A stretch of 53,231 nucleotides of DNA. Source: CALHVX01 sp964640725. GTDB lineage: Bacteria > Pseudomonadota > Gammaproteobacteria > Pseudomonadales > Azotimanducaceae. Every line of letters begins with the position of its first letter. The first letter of the stretch is position 1. The stretch covers positions 1-53,231 of the forward strand of contig CAZXIJ010000028.1 of assembly GCA_964640725.1 (NCBI GenBank). The letters run 5' to 3'. Shown here piece by piece: positions 7,646 to 15,748 of the stretch. The translations under genes were made by a program, and so were the position numbers. The notes under the pieces were generated by a model, which was not told the DNA's origin, searched no databases, and saw only the letters and a list, made by a program, of their open reading frames with translations.

Positions 7646-9313
7646 GTGACGCGATACCGGCGCTTGTGCGTCGAATTAGTGACACTGCCGATCATGCTGT
7701 ATCAAGGACTACTGCTGATCACGCTGTTTGCAGCGGCGGTGCAAATCAGTCGCACGGATCGCGCCTCCAGCGATCACCGGGCCTATCGCGCCCTGTGCAT
7801 CACCGCTGCGGCCGTGGTGGCATCGGCGTGCCTGATACCGATCCTGCAAAGCAGCGGCATCGCCCTGGTCATTCCAACAGCAGCGGCCGGCCAGCTGGCC
7901 AGCGCCCTGCTGCTGCCGCTCCTGTTTCTGAATCTAAAGCAATTCACCAACCTCGCACTGCCGCAATGGTCCGCGCTGCGCGCGTTCGTCATCGGCGTGC
8001 CCCTGCTGCTGGGTTTCAGCGACGCTGCGGCCATTCTCAACCAGGCGTCGCAGAGTGTTGGCGCAAGCTCCGGGCTGCCGCCGTCGGTGCTCGTCGCCTG
8101 GACCTTCGCGGCACTCTGTCTGCTCGCAGGTACCTGGCGCTTTGTCAGCACGCCCCGGGGCCGCGGAACCATCACGGCGCTCATGGCCGGCACCGTCGCT
8201 CTGGTGATGGCGGACATTCTCGGTCGTTTGGGCGGCGCGCTGTGGCTCGGGCTGGCCCCGCAGATCTGGCTGATCGCGGCGGTGTTTTGCGTGCTCGCGA
8301 TCCGCGGGCCGGGAGAGGGCAACGGCAGCGTTCGCCTGGTCTCGCGCAGCAGCCTCATGGATCAGGTACAGGACGCCATGTTGGTGCTGGATCGCGAGCA
8401 ACGGGTGCTTGACTACAACCAGGCCGCTGCCGTTTACCTGAGCAGCACCGGCAGCGAGCTGGTCGGGGCCATGGCTGCGCTTCATTTGCCGCCGGAGCTG
8501 GTGAGCGAGATGGCGGCCGAAGCACCACAGAACCTGACCCTCAACTGGCCGGTGGACGGCGAGCCACGCTGGCTGGAAGTGCAGATCAAACCGCTGATGG
8601 TAGACGGCCGGCAAGACGGCCAGCTCCTGACCTTGCGCAACGTCACCCGGCGCTATCTGGCAGAGCAGGCCTTGCAGCACAGCCAGGAGGCGCTGCAGAA
8701 AGCCAATACGCAGCTCGAGGCTCTGGCCAACACGGACCCGCTGACCCAAATCTACAACCGCCGCTACTTCATGGAGCAGTTCACGCTGGAGATGGAGCGG
8801 CATGCCCGCAGCGGGCTGACCCTGGGCCTGCTGATTCTGGACCTGGACCACTTCAAGCAAATCAACGACACGCACGGTCACCCCATGGGCGACGCGGTCC
8901 TCAAGCAAGCTGCCGCCTCGCTGCAAGCCGGGATCCGCGATGCCGACGTCGTCGCGCGGATCGGCGGCGAGGAGTTCGCCGTGCTGGTCGTCGACGCCAC
9001 CATGGACGGTCCGCGTATTCTCGCCGAGCGCCTGTGCGAGGGCATCCGAAAGCTGGACATGCAGTCCGAGTCCGGAGCGCGCATACCGGTTTCGACCAGC
9101 ATCGGCTGCCTGCGCTTTCGCGGCGGTATGGTGGACGCGGCAACGCTGCTCGCGCTGGCCGACCAGGCACTGTATCGCGCCAAGGAAAGCGGCCGGGACC
9201 GGGTCGAGGTCGCCAACTACCGCCCGCTGCCTCGGCCGCGACACTTTGGCGGCCAACGGGGCGACCTGTCGGAACTCGAAGCGGATACGCCGACGCCGGT
9301 TCGGAATAGCTAG
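7646..9313 (+). CDS. Membrane-bound PAS-GGDEF diguanylate cyclase
   Basis: 555-aa inner-membrane protein likely to make cyclic di-GMP from two GTP. About seven hydrophobic segments occupy residues ~15-220 (resembling the 7TM N-terminus of some histidine kinases), then a PAS-like domain (~235-335, 'MDQVQDAMLVLDREQRVLDYNQAA'), a short coiled linker and a GGDEF domain (~365-525). The active-site loop is GGEEF (440-444). An RxxD inhibitory site (RDAD, 431-434) lies at the usual spacing, so product inhibition is likely. GTG at 7646 or ATG at 7694 could be the start; neither has a strong ribosome site. It stands opposite glmU. Confidence 0.9.
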   Translation: MTRYRRLCVELVTLPIMLYQGLLLITLFAAAVQISRTDRASSDHRAYRALCITAAAVVASACLIPILQSSGIALVIPTAAAGQLASALLLPLLFLNLKQFTNLALPQWSALRAFVIGVPLLLGFSDAAAILNQASQSVGASSGLPPSVLVAWTFAALCLLAGTWRFVSTPRGRGTITALMAGTVALVMADILGRLGGALWLGLAPQIWLIAAVFCVLAIRGPGEGNGSVRLVSRSSLMDQVQDAMLVLDREQRVLDYNQAAAVYLSSTGSELVGAMAALHLPPELVSEMAAEAPQNLTLNWPVDGEPRWLEVQIKPLMVDGRQDGQLLTLRNVTRRYLAEQALQHSQEALQKANTQLEALANTDPLTQIYNRRYFMEQFTLEMERHARSGLTLGLLILDLDHFKQINDTHGHPMGDAVLKQAAASLQAGIRDADVVARIGGEEFAVLVVDATMDGPRILAERLCEGIRKLDMQSESGARIPVSTSIGCLRFRGGMVDAATLLALADQALYRAKESGRDRVEVANYRPLPRPRHFGGQRGDLSELEADTPTPVRNS

Positions 9314-9400
9314 ACCGACCCCGCCAGCCGCTGCAGATTGCAGCCCGTGCGCGAACCGGCAATGATAAAGCGCCCATGCTTCGAGACGGCGCCGAGCTTC

Positions 9401-10402
9401 ATGCAAACCTTCATCCGCGATCTGCCCAAGGCCGAGCTGCACGTGCACCTGGAAGGCACGCTGGAGCCCGAGCACATTTTCGATCTGGCTCAGCGCAACG
9501 GGATTGCGCTGAAGTACAGCACCCCGGAGGAGGTCGTTGCGGCCTACGACTTTCACGATCTGCCTTCCTTTCTGACCATCTACTACGCGGCGATGGACGT
9601 GCTGCGCACGGAACAGGACTTCTTTGAGCTGACCTGGCGCTACTTTCAGCGGGCGCGGGAAGACAACGTGCTGTACGTCGAACCGTTCTTTGACCCGCAG
9701 GCGCACACCAGCCGCGGCGTTGCCTTCGAGACTGTGATCACCGGCATTCACCGCGCTCAGGAACAGGCAGCCCGGGAGCTGGGAATCGAATCCAACCTGA
9801 TCCTGTGTTTTCTGCGGGACATGAGCGCCGAATCGGCCATGGAACACCTGGAGCTGGCCCTGCCCTTCAAGGACTGGCTGGTGGGTGTGGGCCTGGACTC
9901 AGACGAGAAAGACAACCCCCCGGGCAAGTTTGCCGATGTCTTTGCCCGCGCCAGGGCCGAGGGCCTGAAGCTGACGATGCACTGCGACGTGAACCAGGAA
10001 AACACGCACGACAACATTCGCGCCTGCCTGGACAACATTCAGGTCGACCGCATCGATCACGGCATCAACTGTCTGGACCAGCCGGAGCTGGCGGCCGCGG
10101 TTGCGGCCAAGGGGATGGGGCTGACCGTCTGCCCCGTATCGAACCGGTTCGTGGTGCAGTCCCTGACAACCGCCGAAGTCCGCAAGATGCTCGAGCTGGG
10201 AATCAAGGTCACCATCAACTCCGACGATCCGGCCTACTTCCGGGCCTACATGACCGACAACTTCCTGGCCCTGCAGGAGGAAGGCGACTTCAGCAAAGCG
10301 CAGTTGCTGCAGCTGTCCCGGAATGCCTTCGAGATCGCCTGGATGCCGGAGGCGCGCAGAGCGGAGTATCTGGCGCAGCTGGACCGCTACGGTGAGCGCT
10401 GA
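9401..10402 (+). CDS. Adenosine/adenine deaminase family protein with a non-canonical HAGE motif
   Basis: 333-aa amidohydrolase of the ADA family, probably cytoplasmic. Zinc ligands are visible: HVH (14, 16) in LPKAELHVHLEGTLEPE, His194, and SDD (Asp275/276); the general-base histidine is in DHG (219-221). Where canonical enzymes have HAGE, with Glu as proton shuttle, this one reads HCDVNQEN (194-201), so the glutamate is replaced by Val197, with Glu200 three residues later. The overall layout resembles adenine deaminases more than adenosine deaminases, but the substrate is open (adenine, modified adenine or cytokinin-like bases). I chose ATG 9401 because it places the N-terminus like the family; in-frame starts exist upstream. 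Confidence 0.8.
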   Translation: MQTFIRDLPKAELHVHLEGTLEPEHIFDLAQRNGIALKYSTPEEVVAAYDFHDLPSFLTIYYAAMDVLRTEQDFFELTWRYFQRAREDNVLYVEPFFDPQAHTSRGVAFETVITGIHRAQEQAARELGIESNLILCFLRDMSAESAMEHLELALPFKDWLVGVGLDSDEKDNPPGKFADVFARARAEGLKLTMHCDVNQENTHDNIRACLDNIQVDRIDHGINCLDQPELAAAVAAKGMGLTVCPVSNRFVVQSLTTAEVRKMLELGIKVTINSDDPAYFRAYMTDNFLALQEEGDFSKAQLLQLSRNAFEIAWMPEARRAEYLAQLDRYGER

Positions 10403-10516
10403 AGCGCCCCTCAGGTCATCGCTTTGATATAGGCCTGCTTGTCGACAGCTCGCGCTGGTGATCGAAAACAGTGAACCGGATCACGCATGTGCCCGGTGGG
10501 CCACCGCTTCCGTTCC

Positions 10517-10522
10517 TATACT
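10517..10522 (+). promoter_or_regulatory. Possible -10 element upstream of the hybrid kinase
   Basis: TATACT in the 205-base gap after the ADA-family gene, 86 bases before the first in-frame start of the kinase. No clear -35 element. A small open frame (ATG 10549 to TGA 10623, 24 codons) follows and overlaps the kinase start; see the kinase entry. Confidence 0.3.
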
Positions 10523-10607
10523 GAAATGACGACCGCCGGACGCTGTCCATGACCATCGCTGCTGCCACTGCCAAAGATGGCTTCTCGCTGCAGACGCTGC
10601 TGGAGCT

Positions 10608-12431
10608 GTGCTCCAACGCGTGATTGTCCCGGAGGCAGAGCGCCCGGTGCAGGACATCGCCTGGATTGCCATCGGCGCGGCGGCGCTGTCTGCTTTCATC
10701 TCTGTGCTGTTCGGCGTTCCGGAGCTTAGCCTGCTTCTCGGCCTGACAACCTCAGAGATACCCGAGATCGCCTTGCGCTGGTTCATGTCAGCTTTCGTGG
10801 GCGCGGCGATCGCGACGCCGCCCTTGTTGATCTGGTCACAACAGGCCGCCAGGCGATTACCGCACTTCGGCAGCACCGAGCTGATCGTCACCGCCGCCAT
10901 CTGCGTCGGCATGGTGGTCGTCACGCAGCAACAGCAATTGCCCCTGCTCAGTGTCCCCGGCAGCCTGCTCCTCGTCTGTCTGCCCGGTATGTTCTGGCTG
11001 GCCATGCGCGACAGCACTCTGGAAGCGGTTCTGGGGCTGTCTGTTATCGGATCCTGCAATCTGACCTTCGCAACCAAGGTGCTGGCCAACGAAACACTGG
11101 GCATGCTGGAAATGCAGCTGTTCGTACTGAGCTTCCTGCTCGTCGCCCTGTTACTGCAGGCTGCGACCCGCCATCGCCTGCTGTTGCTCGACAAGTTGCG
11201 CCAGGAAAGTGCCGGTCTCGAGCGGCGCGTAGAGGCGCGGACTCGAGAAATGGAGCTCGCGCGCGCCCAGGCCGAGGCCGCCGACCAGTCGAAGTCTGAA
11301 TTCCTGGCCAACACCAGCCACGAGGTCAGGACCCCGCTGAACGCGATCCTCGGCATGGCGGAGTTTTTGCGCGAAGGATCGCTGGACAAGGCGCAGCAAC
11401 ATCAGGTCGACACAATCCTGAGCTCCGGGCGACACCTGATGTCGTTGCTGAACGACATCATTGACCTCTCCAAGGTCGAGGCCGGCAAGCTGGAGATCGC
11501 GCCCGCTCCGCGGCGCCCGGAAGCCGTACTGGAACAGCTCGCCAGTCTCTGGCGACCCATGGCAACGGAAAAAGGGCTCAGCTTCGAGGTCCACGTGCGG
11601 GATGCGCTGCCCCCCTATCTCGAGCTCGACGATCTGCGCCTGCTGCAGTGCCTGTCGAACCTGGTGTCCAACGCCATCAAGTTCACGCGGGAAGGCCGGG
11701 TCACGGTCCGTGTCTGCAGGGAGCTGGCGAACGGCGACGACTTCGACCTGGTCTTTACCGTGAGCGATACCGGCATGGGCATGAGCCCCGCCGAGCAGGC
11801 ACGTCTGTTCCAGCCGTTCGTCCAGGCGGACGCCAGCATCAGCCGCAACTTTGGCGGCACCGGATTGGGCCTGTCGATTACGCGCAAGCTGGCGGAGCTG
11901 ATGGGCGGCGACGTTACCGTGGACAGCAGGCCCGGTGAGGGAACGACCTTTACGCTCAGCGTCAGGACTCGATCTGTTCAAGGCGAAGAAGTCTCGGCAT
12001 CGCTCGGCATGACGAAAAACACCGATACGTCGATGCTGGAGGGACTTCGCGTGCTCCTGGTGGAGGACAACAAGGTCAACCGCATGGTGGCCCGCGGGCA
12101 CCTCAAGAACTACGGGATGACATTCACCGATGCGGAAAATGGGGCGATGGCTATGGCCTGTCTCGAAACCGAACCGTTCGATCTGGTATTCCTGGACATC
12201 CACATGCCGGTGATGGACGGCGTCACCGCCATCGCCAAGATCCGCGCCTCGCAGGCCCCGGTCCGTGATCTGCCCGTCATCGCGCTGACGGCCAACGCCA
12301 TGGCCGAAGAAAGGGATCGCCTGCTGCGCCTGGGCATGGACGGCTACGCCAGCAAATCGATTGACCGGGAGGCACTGGTGGCCGAAATGGTCCGGGTCCT
12401 GTCCCTGCGGCCAGCAACGCCTGCGCCCTAG
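10608..12431 (+). CDS. Hybrid sensor histidine kinase/response regulator with a truncated MASE1-like sensor
   Basis: 607 aa from the GTG at 10608. Residues ~15-190 are hydrophobic and match the C-terminal part of a MASE1 sensor (WFMSAFVGAAIATPPLLIW); the first helices are missing. A coiled segment (~195-228) is followed by HisKA with SHEVRTPLNAIL (His238), an HATPase domain with NAIKF, DTGMGM and GGTGLGL (~345-455), and a receiver domain (~480-600) with DN (487-488) and phospho-acceptor Asp530. The 24-codon frame just upstream (ATG 10549) reads TIAAATAKDGFSLQTLLEL, which would continue the MASE1 helix if frames were joined. A frameshift plus 5' deletion is therefore likely. The start is uncertain; GTG 10647 has GGAGG 11 bases upstream. 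Confidence 0.85.
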   Translation: MLQRVIVPEAERPVQDIAWIAIGAAALSAFISVLFGVPELSLLLGLTTSEIPEIALRWFMSAFVGAAIATPPLLIWSQQAARRLPHFGSTELIVTAAICVGMVVVTQQQQLPLLSVPGSLLLVCLPGMFWLAMRDSTLEAVLGLSVIGSCNLTFATKVLANETLGMLEMQLFVLSFLLVALLLQAATRHRLLLLDKLRQESAGLERRVEARTREMELARAQAEAADQSKSEFLANTSHEVRTPLNAILGMAEFLREGSLDKAQQHQVDTILSSGRHLMSLLNDIIDLSKVEAGKLEIAPAPRRPEAVLEQLASLWRPMATEKGLSFEVHVRDALPPYLELDDLRLLQCLSNLVSNAIKFTREGRVTVRVCRELANGDDFDLVFTVSDTGMGMSPAEQARLFQPFVQADASISRNFGGTGLGLSITRKLAELMGGDVTVDSRPGEGTTFTLSVRTRSVQGEEVSASLGMTKNTDTSMLEGLRVLLVEDNKVNRMVARGHLKNYGMTFTDAENGAMAMACLETEPFDLVFLDIHMPVMDGVTAIAKIRASQAPVRDLPVIALTANAMAEERDRLLRLGMDGYASKSIDREALVAEMVRVLSLRPATPAP

Positions 12432-13588
12432 CTGGCCGGCGCAAGCTCCGAGGCGTGCGGGCGGCTGAGCCAGAGCAGCAGCAAGCACAGCGCCATGCCC
12501 GTCGCGCACGCGTAGCCGATCGCGCGCGTGCCAAGGCTACTGACGAGCAGCCCGGCGAGGATTGCCGCCCAGGCAAAGCCGCTGGTCTGCACCGGCGTTG
12601 CGATCGCGGCCCAGCGCCCTTGCCTATCGAGGGCTCCGGACAGCGACAGCAGCACCGGAAAGCAAAATTGCAGCGCGAAGATGCCGGGCACCAGCGCGGC
12701 CAAAAACAGGGTCGGAGAACTGGTCTGCGTCGCGACCAGCCAGCCCGCTGCGCACAACACGTAGGCCATGGCCAGGGGCCGATAGGGCCCAAAGCGGGCA
12801 CTGCACCAGCCGCCGGCCGCACAGGCGAAGGCGGAGACGAACAACAGCAAGCCAATGCGCTCCCCGGCGATGGCGTAGTCCATGCCCAACTCGCCGGCGA
12901 TGGTGAACATGTAGGCAAAGCCAAGACCACTGGAGGTCACGAAGAGAACGCCCATGAGCACAACGGCCAGCGCCCGGGCCGTGACCGCCAGCGGCGCGAC
13001 GGGCCCGGCGCTCCTGGCCGTGTCCGCCGTATCGTCGCCCCGGAATCCAAGGGTCAGCAGTCCGAGACCGCCGCTGATCGCCGCCGCCAGCAGGAACACC
13101 CCGGCAAGGCCGCCCTTGCCCATGGCAGAGCCAACGGCCATCACCATGATCGACATCATCAACACGGCAACCATATCGACCACGCCGAAGAGTTTGTCGG
13201 GCGTGCGGCTGCGCGCGATGTGCGAGGAGCTGGCGCCCATGAGCAGGCCCACCGCAAGGCCGGCGCCAAACTGCAGGGACAGCACCGCGGCGAGAGACTC
13301 GACGACGAGGCTGGTCAGCCCTTCGCAGGCGACCAGCAACAGGCTCAGCACAACAGCCAGCTTGCGAAAGGACAGGTGCACGGGAACCCTGGCGCCCAGC
13401 AGCGCCGCACAGGCAATGCCCACAAAGGGCATGGCGGCAAGCAATCCGGCCCAGCCGTCAGCAATGCCCTGTTCCTTCACGAACCCGGTGAGCACCACGG
13501 GCTTCATGGCACTGAACAACGTCGACATGCTGTAGGCCGCAGCGGCAGCCAGAAACAGCACGCCGTCCGCGCGCAGGGTGCGGATCAC
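12428..13588 (-). CDS. MFS transporter, last gene of the purine-nucleoside locus
   Basis: 386-aa inner-membrane protein with about 12 hydrophobic segments and the two-half MFS layout; a charged central loop lies near residues 180-195. No family-specific motif names the substrate. The ATG overlaps the stop of the adenine deaminase gene as ATGA, so the two are coupled, which suggests import of a purine base or nucleoside for that enzyme. Its 3' end overlaps the convergent kinase stop by 4 bases. Confidence 0.8.
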   Translation of the reverse strand: MIRTLRADGVLFLAAAAAYSMSTLFSAMKPVVLTGFVKEQGIADGWAGLLAAMPFVGIACAALLGARVPVHLSFRKLAVVLSLLLVACEGLTSLVVESLAAVLSLQFGAGLAVGLLMGASSSHIARSRTPDKLFGVVDMVAVLMMSIMVMAVGSAMGKGGLAGVFLLAAAISGGLGLLTLGFRGDDTADTARSAGPVAPLAVTARALAVVLMGVLFVTSSGLGFAYMFTIAGELGMDYAIAGERIGLLLFVSAFACAAGGWCSARFGPYRPLAMAYVLCAAGWLVATQTSSPTLFLAALVPGIFALQFCFPVLLSLSGALDRQGRWAAIATPVQTSGFAWAAILAGLLVSSLGTRAIGYACATGMALCLLLLWLSRPHASELAPAS

Positions 13589-14643
13589 GACCCGGCGCTG
13601 GTATGCGCAGTCAGCCAGTCATCGATCGCCGCCAGGTGCGGCGCCATGGCGGCCTCGCTCAAAAAGCTCGCGGTAAAGCTGTTGCGGGCGAGCTGGGCAG
13701 CCTGGCGCCAGGTCAGGTCGAGGTGCTGCGCCAGCCCCAGGAAGTTGTCCGTCAGGTAGCCGCCAAAGTAGCTGGGGTCGTCGGAGTTGACGGTAACCCG
13801 CAGGCCGCGCTCCAGCAGCCGCAGAATGTTGTGCGAGGCCATATCCGGCACGGCGCAGAGCCTGACATTCGACTGGGGGCACACGGTCAGGGGCGTTTGA
13901 TCCTCGACCAGACGAGCCAGCAGCGCCTCATCTTCGTCAGCGCGAATGCCGTGATCGATGCGATCGACCCCCAGCACGTCCAGAGCGCCCCAGATGTAGG
14001 CCGGGGGCCCTTCTTCCCCAGCATGAGCAACGCGCTTCAGCCCAAGCTCCGCCGCGCGCGCGAAGACTTTCGCGAAGGGCTCCGGGGGAAATCCGACCTC
14101 GGAGCTGTCCAGGCCCACCGCATCGATCTGGTCCAGGTGCGCTTCGGCCTGGGTCAAGGTCGCCTCGGCGCTGGCCGGCGGCAGATGGCGCAGGAAGTTC
14201 ATGGTCAATCGGCTACTGATGCCGTACTCCCGCGCTGCATCCGCCATCGCCCGGCGAAGGCCCTTGAGCGGGACCTCGAAGGGCAACCCGCGCTCCGTGT
14301 GGCCCTGCGGGTCGTAACCGATCTCCGCATGAACAATGTGCTCGGCATGGCAAACTTCAAAGTAGTCGCGGGCGAGCGCGTAAAAATCGTCTTCGGTCTG
14401 CAGCGCCGTACTGCCCATGAAGTAGAGGTCCAGAAAGCTCTGCAGATCCTCAAACTGGTAGGCCTCCAGCACTGCCGCCTCGTCCGCATAGGGCAACTCG
14501 ATCTGGTTGCCCGCAGCCAGCGCCAGCATGCGCCGGGGCGTCATGGAACCTTCGATATGCAGATGCAGTTCTGCCTTGGGCAGCGCGACCAGGGCCTCGC
14601 GCTGGAGCCCCATGGGCTGATCGGGATGGGGCAGGCTACTCAT
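13585..14643 (-). CDS. Adenine deaminase (ADA family, Aah1 type), cytoplasmic
   Basis: 352-aa zinc enzyme that most likely converts adenine to hypoxanthine. HLH (27, 29) in LPKAELHLHIEGSM, His207 in HAGEEGPPAYIW with the catalytic Glu210, DHG (230-232) and SDD (288-289) are all present. The sequence HAGEEGPP.YIW and NSDDPSYFGGY are hallmarks of the bacterial/fungal adenine deaminase group rather than adenosine deaminase. No signal peptide. ATG 14643 overlaps the end of the upstream NUP gene by 8 bases, and the 3' end overlaps the MFS gene by 4, so it is embedded in the operon. A substrate such as a modified adenine cannot be excluded. Confidence 0.88.
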   Translation of the reverse strand: MSSLPHPDQPMGLQREALVALPKAELHLHIEGSMTPRRMLALAAGNQIELPYADEAAVLEAYQFEDLQSFLDLYFMGSTALQTEDDFYALARDYFEVCHAEHIVHAEIGYDPQGHTERGLPFEVPLKGLRRAMADAAREYGISSRLTMNFLRHLPPASAEATLTQAEAHLDQIDAVGLDSSEVGFPPEPFAKVFARAAELGLKRVAHAGEEGPPAYIWGALDVLGVDRIDHGIRADEDEALLARLVEDQTPLTVCPQSNVRLCAVPDMASHNILRLLERGLRVTVNSDDPSYFGGYLTDNFLGLAQHLDLTWRQAAQLARNSFTASFLSEAAMAPHLAAIDDWLTAHTSAGS

Positions 14644-15748
14644 CGGCGACTCCGGGTACGGCCACGCGATAGCGTGGCCAATCCGCCAGCAGCGCATCGA
14701 CCACGACAGTGCCGGCCAGGTGAACAGATTCCAGCGCCGCCTCGAGGCCGGCATAACCTTCGTTTTCCTTGAGCAGATGAGACGCGGCGTCTTCCCCCGG
14801 CGGCTGCATCGTGTAGTTGCTGCCACCGCGCAGCACCATGAAGCGATCCTTGTCGACGCGGCCCAGGCGGTCCAGGTACCAGATCGACTGGTAGGTGCCG
14901 GTCTCTTCCATCGCCGAAGTCACAAGGTCCGTCGCGCCGTCGCTCCAGTAGGCCACGTAGCGATTGGCCCAATCGGTCAGCAATGCGCCGTGCCAGAAGG
15001 TCATGGCCGCAAGATGCCCGCCTTTTAGAACGAAGGGCCGTCGCTGGGCGTTTGGATGCTCCGTAAAGGATGCGCGGTAGGCGTCGAGCTGCGGGTAAGC
15101 AGGCAGCGCCAGATCTTTCGTCAGGTCGAAGGCCCAGTTCCTAAGCCCGGCGTTAATCAGAAAATGTTCGCCGCGGTTATCCGAGCGGTTGGGATCAAAG
15201 GGCCGCTGCGTGCGCCGGGAAAAGTAGCCAAAGGGCCAGTCTTCCGGCGCTTCGCGGATATCGATCTGATGCATCAGGTCGCCGTCGACCAGGTGCGCGG
15301 ACCAGGCCACGCTGCCGATCGAGGCATCGGCGGGATCGATGCCGGCAATGCCGGCCACCAGCCAGTAGGCCTCGGTCAGATCCAGGCGCGGGTCCAGCCC
15401 AACGGCCATGGTGGTTCCTGCCGAATGCATGGTGCCGACGCCGGTGACCATACCCAGCACGCCGGTCTGCTCGTTCAGAAACAGGTCGTGATGGCCGTGC
15501 GGCAGGGGAATGCGCGTATCGAGATCCTGCCGTTCCTTCCAGAACTGAAACTCCCCGGGCGCGTCGCCTTCATCAGCGCCGCGCTCGAACATAGTGACGA
15601 CCACGACCTTGACCTTGTACGGGTTGGCGCAGGGGCCAACCGGCGCGCAGTCTTTCCAGCTTCCGGCGGCGGCAACAGGAACGGACTCCGATCCCCCGGT
15701 GGCGCAGCCGGCGATCGCCAGCAGAGCGCCCATCAATATCCCTCGCAT
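14636..15748 (-). CDS. NUP-family purine nucleoside protein, exported lipoprotein
   Basis: 370 aa starting MRGILMGALLAIAGCATGG, with a clear lipobox (AIAGC), so predicted to be a lipid-anchored periplasmic protein. The body matches the 'purine nucleoside permease' (NUP) family: KVVVVTMFERGADEGDAPGEFQFW, GLDPRLDLTEAYWLVAGIAGIDP, VDGDLMHQID and FWHGALLTDWANRYV. After the signal I see no membrane helix, so a permease role is hard to sustain. The motif AMEETGT followed by LRGGSNYT resembles the Met-Glu and Asn base-binding elements of purine nucleoside phosphorylases. The TGATG overlap with the exported adenosine deaminase gene fixes the start. Probably a nucleoside-cleaving or -binding enzyme. 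Confidence 0.85.
   Translation of the reverse strand: MRGILMGALLAIAGCATGGSESVPVAAAGSWKDCAPVGPCANPYKVKVVVVTMFERGADEGDAPGEFQFWKERQDLDTRIPLPHGHHDLFLNEQTGVLGMVTGVGTMHSAGTTMAVGLDPRLDLTEAYWLVAGIAGIDPADASIGSVAWSAHLVDGDLMHQIDIREAPEDWPFGYFSRRTQRPFDPNRSDNRGEHFLINAGLRNWAFDLTKDLALPAYPQLDAYRASFTEHPNAQRRPFVLKGGHLAAMTFWHGALLTDWANRYVAYWSDGATDLVTSAMEETGTYQSIWYLDRLGRVDKDRFMVLRGGSNYTMQPPGEDAASHLLKENEGYAGLEAALESVHLAGTVVVDALLADWPRYRVAVPGVADE

Noticed and set aside
10395..10416. GCGCT-GA-AGCGC inverted repeat at the end of the ADA-family gene as a terminator
   Set aside because: The loop is only two bases and no T run follows.
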